Of a DNA stretch of 60,000 nt, positions 26,201 to 38,200 are shown piece by piece. Source of the stretch: Hydractinia symbiolongicarpus (Eukaryota > Cnidaria > Hydrozoa > Anthoathecata > Hydractiniidae); NCBI RefSeq assembly GCF_029227915.1, contig NC_079878.1, positions 16,370,001 to 16,430,000 on the forward strand, in the 5' to 3' direction. Every line of letters begins with the position of its first letter. Position 1 is the stretch's first letter. A program made the position numbers and the translations under genes. The notes beneath the pieces are model-generated. The model searched no databases. It was given only the letters and a program-made list of their open reading frames with translations, and was not told the origin of the DNA.

Positions 26201-29200
26201 TGATCCGCCAATCGTTGCGATCTATGATAGCCATATCAACTCGAAGACTTTGTTTGCCACAAGTTGGAGAATCTGTTCTCAACGACAAAATTTTCTTCAA
26301 AACATGTAGCCACCAATCTAGCTTTCACAACCCTTTTTTCCCCTTTGAACTTCTAACTTATGACCCATTTGCTTGGTACGGTTGTTTGACCAGTGTCTAG
26401 AACTTCTTCAAAGACATCATTGATTTCCGCCGGCGAAGGCGGAATCTTTAAAATCTCCTGAGGAGATGGATGGATGGATGGACGGACGGACGGACGGACG
26501 GACGCCCGAAACTTATCCAGATAAAGCCTAAATCCTCGTTTTGTTAGATTTTTTCTGAGAACGAGGCTAAAATGAGTTTAAAGCCAATAAGAATTCTAAA
26601 AGTGCAACAAATTGTGTTATTATCCAATGAACAATACTTTATTTTAAAGTTTATATGCTATCGAAAGGTAAAGCTCGTGCAGTGTAGCATAATGAAGATC
26701 GTCTTATAATGTGCCATCTTTGATGTTATAAACATTTCCCTTTTATAATTACGTCATTTCCTTCTGTACAATTTTGGAAGCACATAGACTAAAGCTATAT
26801 TCAGCAGAAATAATTAATTATTCATGAATTTTAATTTAAAGAGGAATTGATGAGGCTGAATATTTTTGTTGAAAGATAATGTATTTTAGCTATAAAATCG
26901 TGACAAGTGTGTTGTAAAAGATAAAATAAGAATATGTAGTCTGAAAATAACCTTTCGTAACTGATTATGTAAAAAAAAATTGCTGCCACCTTTAAAGATA
27001 TTTTCCGAGTTGTTTTTCAGAGAAAAAGAGAAAATCAATAAATTTTCAGCCTTGCTGTTGTTTTCATTTTGTTTTTATTGTTCATCTATTTCCAGGTTTA
27101 TTATTTTTCTTTTAAAATTGTTCTTATAGAGAAATTAAGTTTATGTAAGTTAACCCTATTCGGTCCGGGGGGGGGGGGGGGGGAGGGGGGCTGACGGTTT
27201 TTTTGTAATAACTCCTGATTGCTTTGTTATATGGCTATGATACTTACTGAGTTTCAACATTTATCTATTAGACACCTGCATGCTAATTTTTTAGGTCCCA
27301 TACCTTTCAGAGGCTTTGATATTGGCCATTACTCGAAACTACCCCTAAAAATCTCTATGAAATCCTTATAATGGGGAAAATATAATAACTCCTGTTAGGA
27401 TTATCCTTAGAACTTGAAACTTACAACAGAACTTTATTTCATCAAGAAGAATCATTTTGAATAATTTGAACACGTGACTAATCCGATTTCCCGATTTTGT
27501 CGGATTTCACCCTAAAATCGGAAAAAAACGGATTTTCGGGCAATTTTTGGCAATTTTTTATCCGATCCATGTAAAAACCGGAAGATATGTTAAATAACTT
27601 TTATTTAGCTTTCAGAAACTTCAAACAGAATGTAAAAATTCGCTCTAGAACGAAAGTAATTATATTTTAAGCAGATAGTGGCATTTTTGACAATTTTCAA
27701 GCTTCTGAGGACGTCACAAAAAATGTGCTGACGCAAGCAAAAATTTATTGCCGCCATTTTGTTCATTTTATGACGTACTATAAGTGTGCCAAGTTTGATT
27801 CAATTTGAACAATCCTATGAAAAGTTATTGAGGGGGGGCGGAATCCGCCCGCCCCCCCCCCGGTCATAGTATGTTCGAAAAACCCCGGACCGAATAGGGT
27901 TAAGTTAGCTATGATTTACAGTTACAATAAGAATCAAAAATTGAATTTTAAAATTTTAGAATATTTAATGATTTTGTTCCCCCATATTAATCAGTCCTCT
28001 TCAAAGTTCAGTACTTTTTCAGATTATTGCTAATGGCGGAAATCTTTAGCCACAGGGACTTCTTGTTTTCTTTTAAATTCTCCAATTCTTTCTCCTTGGC
28101 ATCAACTACTTCCTGTGAAAACATATCTACATCACACATATAAACAGGGTATTCCGGATTTTCCAACTCGACCCATTTGGACACATCATTCCAATTGATG
28201 CTTTTTTGACTTTCTATTAGCATCATTAGACACATTAACTTAATTTTTATAAGTGCCACCTCTTCTGGGTTGTGCTGAAAGAATTCTTGCATGATACCAT
28301 CTTTCATTTAGATTGTATTTGATGTATGATTTTGCTTTTGGTTTTGATTCAACCTTCTTGGATGCTGTTGATGGTCTTCTGCAAATGTTACTCACACAAT
28401 GCTCTTCTTCCTCATTGTCTTTGATGTTTTTGAATGAAAACCAGGTGTCAGGTCGCGTACTGCCTCCCGTGCCCAACCATTCTTAGGTAGTTCTGTAAAC
28501 ACCTGCCAGATCTCCAAATCCAACTACTATAATCATCATCCTCTTCGAACGCTGGTGGAGCCTTTAATGTTGTTGTTGCCATTGTTGACAAACTACTTCA
28601 CCAATTGGTTTGCACACACATGTCAACAAGTAGTCAACAAAAGGAAAGTTGGACTATATCTCATCATCAACGTCCATAAAAGTTTCAGTTGTTTCTTGTG
28701 ATAACGAAATATTTACGCTGAAGCTGAAAGTTATTTCAGCACTGAAACTTGCTATTGGTAGAGTTTTTGAAGTTTTAAAAAACTGTATTCTACTTTTATA
28801 TTGTTTCGTTTTAGATGAAGAATTTTCACGCTGATTTCACAAAATATATTTGTTTTTGTTTACATTTTCACCTACCATTTTTCTTGACGACGGGTAACAC
28901 CGCAAAATATCAGCCCGTCGTGAAGAGACGCTAAGCCAATCAGAATGCCTAAAAACCACAGGGACTTAGCCACAGGGACTTCTTGTTTTCTTTTAAATTC
29001 TCCAATTCTTTCTCCTTGGCATCAACTACTTCCTGTGAAAACATATCTACATCACACATATAAACAGGGTATTCCGGATTTTCCAACTCGACCCATTTGG
29101 ACACATCATTCCAATTGATGCTTTTTTGACTTTCTATTAGCATCATTAGACACATTAACTTAATTTTTATAAGTGCCACCTCTTCTGGGTTGTGCTGAAA

Positions 29201-32200
29201 GAATTCTTGCATGATACCATCTTTCATTTAGATTGTATTTGATGTATGATTTTGCTTTTGGTTTTGATTCAACCTTCTTGGATGCTGTTGATGGTCTTCT
29301 GCAAATGTTACTCACACAATGCTCTTCTTCCTCATTGTCTTTGATGTTTTTGAATGAAAACCAGGTGTCAGGTCGCGTACTGCCTCCCGTGCCCAACCAT
29401 TCTTAGGTAGTTCTGTAAACACCTGCCAGATCTCCAAATCCAACTACTATAATCATCATCCTCTTCAAACGCTGGTGGAGCCTTTAATGTTGTTGTTGCC
29501 ATTGTTGACAAACTACTTCACCAATTGGTTTGCACACACATGTCAACAAGTAGTCAACAAAAGGAAAGTTGGACTATATCTCATCATCAACGTCCATAAA
29601 AGTTTCAGTTGTTTCTTGTGATAACGAAATATTTACGCTGAAGCTGAAAGTTATTTCAGCACTGAAACTTGCTATTGGTAGAGTTTTTGAAGTTTTAAAA
29701 AACTGTATTCTACTTTTATATTGTTTCGTTTTAGATGAAGAATTTTCACGCTGATTTCACAAAATATATTTGTTTTTGTTTACATTTTCACCTACCATTT
29801 TTCTTGACGACGGGTAACACCGCAAAATATCAGCCCGTCGTGAAGAGACGCTAAGCCAATCAGAATGCCTAAAAACCTGTATTGCCCGCTTGAAAAATCC
29901 AGACAGTTAGCAATAATACAATAATAACCGATTACCCTGGGCTGTACCGCAAATTATCGTCCAAGGTCTATGTGCTGAGCGAGCTTGCGAGGTCGGTGCA
30001 ATGACTTAGGGCGATATTTTCAGTACGGCACAGGATAATTGGTTATTGTATTTGTTAACTCTCTAAGTTAGATAAAAGTAGAAAATAAGAATTTCGGTTT
30101 AATGCTCTTATAATTATATAATCCACTAGCAATACTTTCGTTAACACTTACCGTCAAAATTCGAAACAGTCCTGCCTAAAAACAAACATTCTATGCAGAA
30201 TTCGAAAGTCCCTATAGAATAAACGTAACGAAACGAAACGTTACAATGTTCGACACTAACAGAAGAATGTGAAAAGTTGAATGTGCAACTAAATTTTAGT
30301 TACAGTGAATATTGAAGTAATTGTTTTAACTAGCTAGCCAAGAATAACATGGGAGTTTTATTTAACCAAGCATCCAGACAGAATGTTGCTGAATCTTGCT
30401 ATTTTAACTGTTAAGTTTGATATTTTTGTTGTTTCTATCCTATGAAAATGTTTTTATCGATAAATGTATTGTAGGAGTTAAATAAATAATCATTTCCAAT
30501 GCTTCTTAAAACTTGTCATTCTTGCTTGTTTACATTTTAAGCTACTATTTTTCTTGACAACGGGCAGTACCAATCCATATCGGCCCGTCGTCAAGAGCGA
30601 TGAGCCAATTAAAAAGCCTAAAATCCCATATTGCATACTTGAAAATCCAGTCCGTTGCTAATAATGAATAATAACTATATAAATACAACCTGAGATTCAT
30701 ATGATTTCACACGTGTGCACACATTTGCATATAACTTCTATACAATTTACAATCATGGTTTATTGGCACTACTGCTCTGAAGACAAGATGTCCTTTTAAA
30801 CATTCATTCAATCTCCATATATATGCGTGGCAACGCATGAACATTGTGATTCATTGAGGGAGTGCATATTTGCGTCATCATGCTGTTTATTTTTTAACAC
30901 TGATAATGTTTCCACTTGCCTTGACAAGAACACAACTGTAAAAAAGCAAAAACATGCAGAAAGCTACAGTTGCTATACTAATATAATCAAATTCATCAAT
31001 CGTTTTTGTTTTTTTATGCTTACCTGCCATTTAAAAGAAAGGAATGGAAAATCAACTAAAACTATTGTACTAATTACGTAAATAATATTCTTTTATACTT
31101 GTTTTGATTTGTTTGTAAGATATTCTTTGTAAAGTTGCTAAATATTAGCTAGAGAAGAAGCTTTGTGCCAGACAGTTTTCAACAAAATAAGTTCCTGTGA
31201 AAAAAGTTGTGTGCCTTCAGTTGTCATGTGCTGGCAGTGATTCAGACTCTGGCTGGGAAACTTGTTATGAAGATGATGCCCAGAAAACTGGAGCGGCTCT
31301 TTCTGACTTGCATAAGTGGAAAAAGTGTAGAAACCGTAGTTTTTGTTCTGTTCTAGCATTTTTGATTTAGGAGACAAGTCAATTTGGACATCGGTATAGC
31401 ATTTTGGGGACATCTAGTTTGGGCACCCAAAATAGAAAAATTTGAATGAAAGAAAAAGAAACTTCGAACTAACTTAACAGAAAGTAAAATCGTTAATTAA
31501 AAGTTTTGAAAAATCACAACACTGCTCAGAACAAAAGCATATTTAATTTTTAATGAACGAAACTTTTAACAAAAGACATTGATAAATAGAAGCATGGTAA
31601 CAAGATTCTCTTTTTATTGACTGATTGATTATTCAATGCGTGATCTTATTTGACATCGAAATCCAAATGGCAGATTTCGTTGTTCGTTCATCGGTGTATA
31701 TTACTTGGGTTCGTATTGTGTTGGACAACTATATCATCGTTTACGTATAAACGAGACAAGTATGATGAAAACTTTATTCCTTGTAAGAGATAGAAAAAAA
31801 TATGGTGGCCATCATTCATAAATTTTGTATTTTGACTGGGAAATACCAACAGTTTGCCTGTTTTTTTTATACCACATTGCGTGCAATACCATTTTGCTTG
31901 ACAGACAGACACACAGATGTATACAGGTATTATAATATATGTTTTGTGTTTCTAATTTCAAGGTAAGGCTATATTTTAGCCAATCTAGAGACTCCTCGCA
32001 AGGTCTCAAAAAAAAATTGTTTCTTACCTGTTGGAAGACTGACATCATATGTGTGTGAAGTTATGGTGCAATACAATTTAACCCAAAGGTAACCACATCA
32101 TGGACAATTACAATAACTTCCTCATAGTAATTTCTGATAACTATACTAACATCGACAAGAAGTGAGAAACAGGTGGTTTTAGTGGTACTACATTAAGTAA

Positions 32201-35200
32201 CACCTTTTTTTCAGCACTTTTAATGATAGTATAACAACAAAATGAGCACACATTTTAACATAGCGAAGTTTACACTTAAACTGCTGGCACCTTTTTTTAG
32301 GCCTCTAAAGTTACCTAGTAGTGTTAACTGCATCAAAAGTAACCACATAAATTTAGTCACAAAACAAGGGCTATTTTTGGCCATACTCCAAAGGAGAAGT
32401 GGCTAAAAATAGGGAAAAAACAGCTTAAAGGTTGAATTTTCAGTTTTTACAATAGGTATTTGCAAAACTAGTGAATTTATTTGTTTTAAGATTTCTAACA
32501 CCCTGTTACCAGCCTTCTTAATAGAGCATATTGTTTGCTATGTTGTGATTTTTAAGGATACTGTAAGGGACACTTTATTTTTCACAAGTTCAGTTTTTTT
32601 ACAAAATTATTTATTGAATGTAAGAGCAAATTAAACTGTAAGATAATATAAATACCAATTTTTTTTCAGGTAGTCAAAAATCTACATTTTTTTTCACTAA
32701 AACTCCCCTGTGACCTGTGATTATCCTTCCGTTCACTACCAGCTCTTCTCAGAATTGGATCATTAGTTTTTTCTGATTTTTTGCACAATGACAGGGAACA
32801 CTACCTCTGAAAGTGATTACATCAGTTTTTGGTGAAAATATCTTGTGGGCCCAAAAATGAACCAACATGGTTGGATCATTAGTTTTCTGAAGTTTTAAAT
32901 CCAGCTAGGTCCATTAAAGGTTCCTTGTTTGTTATATATTTTCAGTAGCTTTTATATGAAATATCTTTCATATTAGATTTCCAAAATGACCCGCTCTTGT
33001 CAATCAGAAACTACAGAAAGGCTCATCCACTACCATCACTTTTTTCACTACCTCATTCTCTGTACACTCAACAAGAACATGATCAAAATGTTAAGTGGGC
33101 ACATGAATACTTGGACGAAAATCTGTGAGTTGAATTCAGGTTGTTTTAAAATTTTCAAAGTTCGACGTGGTAAATACATTGCATTACATTTTTGGTATAG
33201 GAACTCTTTATCAAGTTATCATTCCTTCGAAATCCAAAAAACTGCACATGAAATATTGGAATCGATGGAAAATCAAGAAAGTAATGCCATAGAGGTGAAC
33301 TATTAAATTAGCCATGCAAAAGTTTCGTGATTTTTGACATTGATTTTACATATTGTTTTCTTATTTGTTAATTTTTTTAAATACACTAAGAAATTTCGAA
33401 AACCACAAGGAGAATGGAATTGCGCAGATTAATGACTATTGTTATTATTCTATCTGTTAGTTTAAGATGTTACTTATGCTGTAGTGTTGCAGTGGTTTTT
33501 GTTTAATAGGAGACCACAGCTGAATCCTGGGTAAATGAATATGCTGATAAAATAGAGCAAGATGTTATTAATGGCGAGATTAACATGCCAGACATCTCAC
33601 AAGTAAGTGTCTACTTTATGCTTACGAAAATCAATTTTGTTTACTAAAAACAACCACAATGCTTTCGCTCTGTACCTAGGTAGCATAATTTTCATAGGAT
33701 TTCGTCGCTTTAATAATAGTGGAGCTAGCTATATGCACTCCCTGAGTATTTACAACCTTCCCATAACAGTGAGCAACCAAGGCTTAAGTATATAGCTACA
33801 ATCATATCAAAATATAATGAAACAGGACACATTTTTTATATTAGAGTCAGGCATTTTGAATTGTCAAAGTTTTAGGACTACAAACTTTTGAAAGATGTTA
33901 ATGGTTGCTGATGTCAGCACGATAATTTTATTAGAATTCGGCGACCTTCATAGGCCCTTATGTGGATTATTTCATGCGCTAGAGGAATGTTGCTAGCAAA
34001 TTTTAAACACTGTCCACCTGCCCCACGTGCAGACAAAAAATTGATTTTGCAGCCTGTCGACTGCACAGTATTGACCATTTAATGCTGCCCTGTTTGAAAA
34101 ATGACGAAAAAACTGCTTTTCTTACATTGATTTTATCAACGTTGGCCAATTATGTCTGTCAGCGACCTGTCTATGAAAGAGAAACCTATTTTTCCAAAAT
34201 AAATTTCTGCCTTTTTTTAGGTTTTTTATGTAAAATATTTGGATTTAGTAAGAAGTAATATTTACTACAAAGGGATTGTTGTGTTTTATAGCCAATTCTT
34301 ATGTAACTAGCTGGACGACTTAAAATCAGGTTGAACACTTATACAGCGTAAACTGTGTCACACATTCGGGTAGGGCAAATTTTATGATAAATCGATATGC
34401 TGTCAAAAACAGTTTATCCGTATCCCCAGACCATTTCATGAGAGGCATGGGTTTGCACGCTCACACCCCAGACACACGCAGATTTGTTTAGGCATGCGAT
34501 TAACACGCCTAAACAAATTTGAGTTCTTGTTTTATTGTTACTGTGGAAAGTTTATCATTTCTTGAACATGATAGTTTAGTAGGCGACGTTTCGGGAGATC
34601 CTTCTCCCATCATCGGGCAAAGTAAAATGATGTTGCGCATGTATTTATATAATTTGCAGAGGATCGAAATTCATAAAAATTAACCAATCAGAAACAAGCT
34701 GATAATTACAGTTAATTACGGTAATTAACATTTTTGGACCTGGATGTAGGTAACTACTTCTTCTGTAGGGCTGGTAACCAAATCTCAGGAAGTTGATACG
34801 AGATGCTGTTTATGTGTTTGTTACGTTCTACACTGTTGATGGTTTCTTTAATCTTCCTGGCCGTTGTTCTGGATTCTCTGTCAATGATTTTCTTCTCATC
34901 CCAATTAAACTGATGACTTCTGCTCCAGCTGTGGTCCGCAATTTCGTTTTTCTTCACATCTCCGTTTCTCACTGCGCGCATATGTTCTTGTACTCGTTGC
35001 TTAAACTTTCTTTTTGTTTCGCCAATATACACTGCATCACAATCTTTACACGGGATTTCGTAAACAACATTGTTTTGCTCTTCCAGGTTTATTTTGTCTT
35101 TTGGTTTAGACAAAGTGCTTCTTAGGGTGTCTTTAGAGGTAAGAATGCATTTGATCTTGTGTTGCCTTAAAACTCGACGAAGGATCTCGCTGGTACCTGG

Positions 35201-38200
35201 TACGAAGGGTTGGAATGCTGATGCGATAAATTCCTCTGATGTTTCCTTGTTGTCTCCGTTGCATCTTCTCTTCATTTTATTTTCTACTTGCGTGATGACT
35301 TTATGACTGTATCCATTTGTGATTAATGCATTTCTTACACGTCGAATTTCTATTTTCCTCTCCTGTTTGTCACTGACTACACTGTTGGCACGATTCAGTA
35401 ATGAAGATATGACACTTTCTTTGCAAGATTTCTGATGGTTTGATTTGAAGTTAAGGTACTGGTCAGTGTGTGTTGGTTTACGATACACTGAAACTGAAAT
35501 GGAACCATTCTTGCGTTTGACCAAAGTGTCCAGGAAAGCGATACTTCCATCGTGTTCAAGCTCAACAGTGAATTTGATTTGTCGATGTAGGCCGTTGATG
35601 TGTTCATGGAACTCTTCTAGATGAGATCTTTTGATTATGACGAATACGTCGTCAACAAATCTTTTCCAAACCTTTGGACGTCTGTCTGATGTGACTAATG
35701 CTGTTGTCTCGTGTGCTTGCATGTATATTTCTGCGACTACTGATGATGCAGGGCCTCCCATGGCAACTCCGTCTGTTTGAGTGTAGAAGTTCTTATTAAA
35801 CAGATACCATGTTTTGGTTAGAACAAATTCGACCAAACGCAGAAAATCCGGTACTGGAATTGTCTTTTCACCGAATGCAGCATCGTTTTCGATAATGTCT
35901 TTAATGATGTTTAAGGTGTCTTTTATGGGAACATTTGTGTAGAGTGATGTGACATCAAAGGATACCATGCATTCGTCGTCTGCTATCTTTATTTCTCTGA
36001 TGTATTCCAAAAATTCTTTTGAGTTTTTGCTGTGGTCACTTGCTGTGAATTTGCTGAGGATGGAAGCAACAAATTTTTATAGGTTGTATAAAAGGAGAAG
36101 GATCTCCCGAAACGTCGCCTACTAAACTATCATGTTCAAGAAATGATAAACTTTCCACAGTAATATGAATACTGAACAGACAAACCGAAATAATATCTTC
36201 AATAATTGTTTTATTGTATTTGCAAAAGATTTTCAGAATTATTGAAAATAGGATAAAAACGAAATATAAAATCAGAGAATGATTTAAGAAGGCTTTTTTT
36301 CATCGATTTGTTCTATTTAATCGATTTGTTTTCACTTGTGGCTGCACTAATTATTATAAACATTATTAAAGGAATATGGCGATATTTATATGTTTCTTTC
36401 AGTAGTGTTTTTTGTGATTTATAATTCAAGCTTTATATATAAAAAGTTACTACAATATTTTAATCTTTTTAAGTCGCCTTTTGGAAAATTAGACCTAAAA
36501 AATGACTAAAATAAAATAATAAAAAAATAAAAAAAATCATTGAGAACAACGGAATATTATTTTAAGTGCTGATTTTCATGATTTATTGTCAGCGTTGTTA
36601 GTGTGCAATGTCAAATATCGTTATCAGCCGCCGTTCAACTTCGCATAATTTTTCAATTTTTTCCAAATGTAATTGCAAAGTTTAATTAACGACTTTACTC
36701 ACGATTTTCATACTTCAGTTTTAATTCCTAGCAGTAACATTTCATGGAACTTGCTCCTGTATGCGGTGTGCAGTGTTAACAGAATTTTTTTTTAATGCTG
36801 TTGTTTAAAAATTAAACTTTTTAAGATCGCATCGCACGCGCAGGATTATTTAGTTGTATGATTCACCTAATATCTTACGAAATGGCCTGTATTCTCGATT
36901 CAGTAAAAAAAATTTGACTCTATTTCATCAAACCAGTCTAAAAAGATATACTAAGTTTCAAGTCATTATTTTAATTTTTAATGAAGATATAGGACTTTTA
37001 ACTTTAGAGAAAAGCATGGTTTCTCATACTGCTGTTACCAATATGGCTGCAGCAACTAATCGGTTTGGAATTATCTTGTAAAATGTTAATCTGTTTACCG
37101 CCTGTAATAGTATTATAAGTCTTGATGTTGTACCACAGTGATAAGTTGTTCAATGTTCTTATTTCTGATTGAGCTAACCGGAATCAGTAAAGTAGAATAG
37201 ACTATTTTGTGTTGGTTCCTGAAAGTTTATATAGTTCAAACTTCTTAAATTGTCAAATCATAAAAGTTTTTCCTCTAAAATTCTGGTTTTAAAATCTTGT
37301 TTACCTTCCAATTGCTCACCATGCCTAACGCTCTGTATGCCCTGATTGCATAGAAAAAGAATGAAAAAAAAGGGGTTAAAAGTGCAATTAAGTGCACACA
37401 TTGCAAGTTTGTTTTTATCTGTACAGCCTGGCGCTTTTTCTGGTATATTTTGACACTCTGTTGAGTAGTATTACTTACTAGTACATGAACACAATTTGTA
37501 AAACCCACACTTATCAGTACATAAAACCCATACTCGGTTTTGTTATCCTTCTATTTAGTAGGTAGTATTTTTCACAGTTAAAAACTGAAACCTCAGTGCT
37601 AATTTTAACTTTGTAAATAGTTCTGCAGAAAAAAAAAATAATACCAAGACCACTAAACACTTATATAATGAACTGTGGTCAGCTCCTTGTTGATAACTTA
37701 TAATGTGAAAAAGGATCACCCCTGGGATACTATTAAAAAAAAAACAGGAATATTTTATCTATTTTAAGAGAATAAAACATATTGTACAATTTCTTCTAAT
37801 CTTATATATAAAAAATTGAAAAAGACTTAAAAATCCTCATCACAGTGTTTTACCGATAAAATATATCCAACCAGCTAATACAATGTGTTAGTACATATCG
37901 CTACCTTAGTTCTAAAGGGGCCTAAGTCCAGGTCCTCCCCAATTCTAAAGGGGCCTAAGTGCAGTTCCCCAACAATTTTGAAGGGGCCTAAGTCCATTTT
38001 TATGAAAATTAAGAATTTTGATTTTTATGAATCTCTGGATCACTGGCTTTCTTTTGTTGTGTCTGATGTGTGGGTTTTGAGGTTAGAAAGTCTTGAAAAT
38101 TGATCACAAACCTGATAAAAAACATATTTAATTTTAAAAAGGCCTATGTCCATTAAGGTTTTAGTACATATGGGCCAAGTCCATCTGGATGAAATGTTTC

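Larger units (their letters stand above)
26427..28044. mobile_element. DNA element inserted in copia B (GATTTCCGCC ends)
   Basis: GATTTCCGCC at the left and GGCGGAAATC at the right bound a noncoding insert separating copia linker from copia RT. It holds a GGAT/GGAC microsatellite (26465-26508), a stretch (26630-26996) matching 41640-42030 in reverse, and the piggyBac-type MITE. Ends are short and no target duplication was identified, so the borders are tentative. Confidence 0.5.
24640..28580 (-). mobile_element. Ty1/copia retrotransposon B, internally deleted and interrupted
   Basis: Read on the - strand: gag start [18 protein letters not shown] at 28579; a jump to an integrase C-terminal-like part ([20 protein letters not shown], about 28330-28240); linker [12 protein letters not shown] to about 28050; a DNA-element insertion (26427-28044); then RT and RNase H (26420-24905). 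A TGTTGATATT similar to the possible LTR start of remnant A lies near 24770. Frameshifts are common. Confidence 0.8.
28046..29877. repeat. 912-bp tandem duplication of copia B 5' part
   Basis: 28046-28957 and 28966-29877 are almost identical (one visible difference, CGAACG/CAAACG near 28547/29467). An 8-base spacer, ACAGGGAC, repeats sequence just inside the unit start. Each unit carries the same gag-start/integrase fragment and the upstream leader. Near-identity implies a recent event, or an assembly artefact. Confidence 0.95.
34538..36163 (-). mobile_element. Penelope-like element with inverted terminal copies
   Basis: One RT plus GIY-YIG ORF on the - strand, flanked by about 70-bp inverted copies of the same terminal sequence (34538-34606 and 36093-36163). 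Inverted partial terminal copies and 5' truncation are usual for Penelope-like retroelements. The 5' part of the ORF is missing and coding text starts about 36079. Confidence 0.9.

Noticed and set aside
27168-27185. G run as an assembly gap or sequencing error
   Set aside because: A related element end at 56882 has a G run at the same place, so it is likely real, though its length may be imprecise.
32986-33306. 106-codon ORF on + around two PEX5 exons
   Set aside because: Its first part is in the wrong frame for PEX5; the splice-consistent frames explain the conserved WAHEY and TAHEILE blocks instead.
34793-35306. ORFs on + within the Penelope element
   Set aside because: Antisense to the RT/GIY-YIG reading frame, with no family resemblance.
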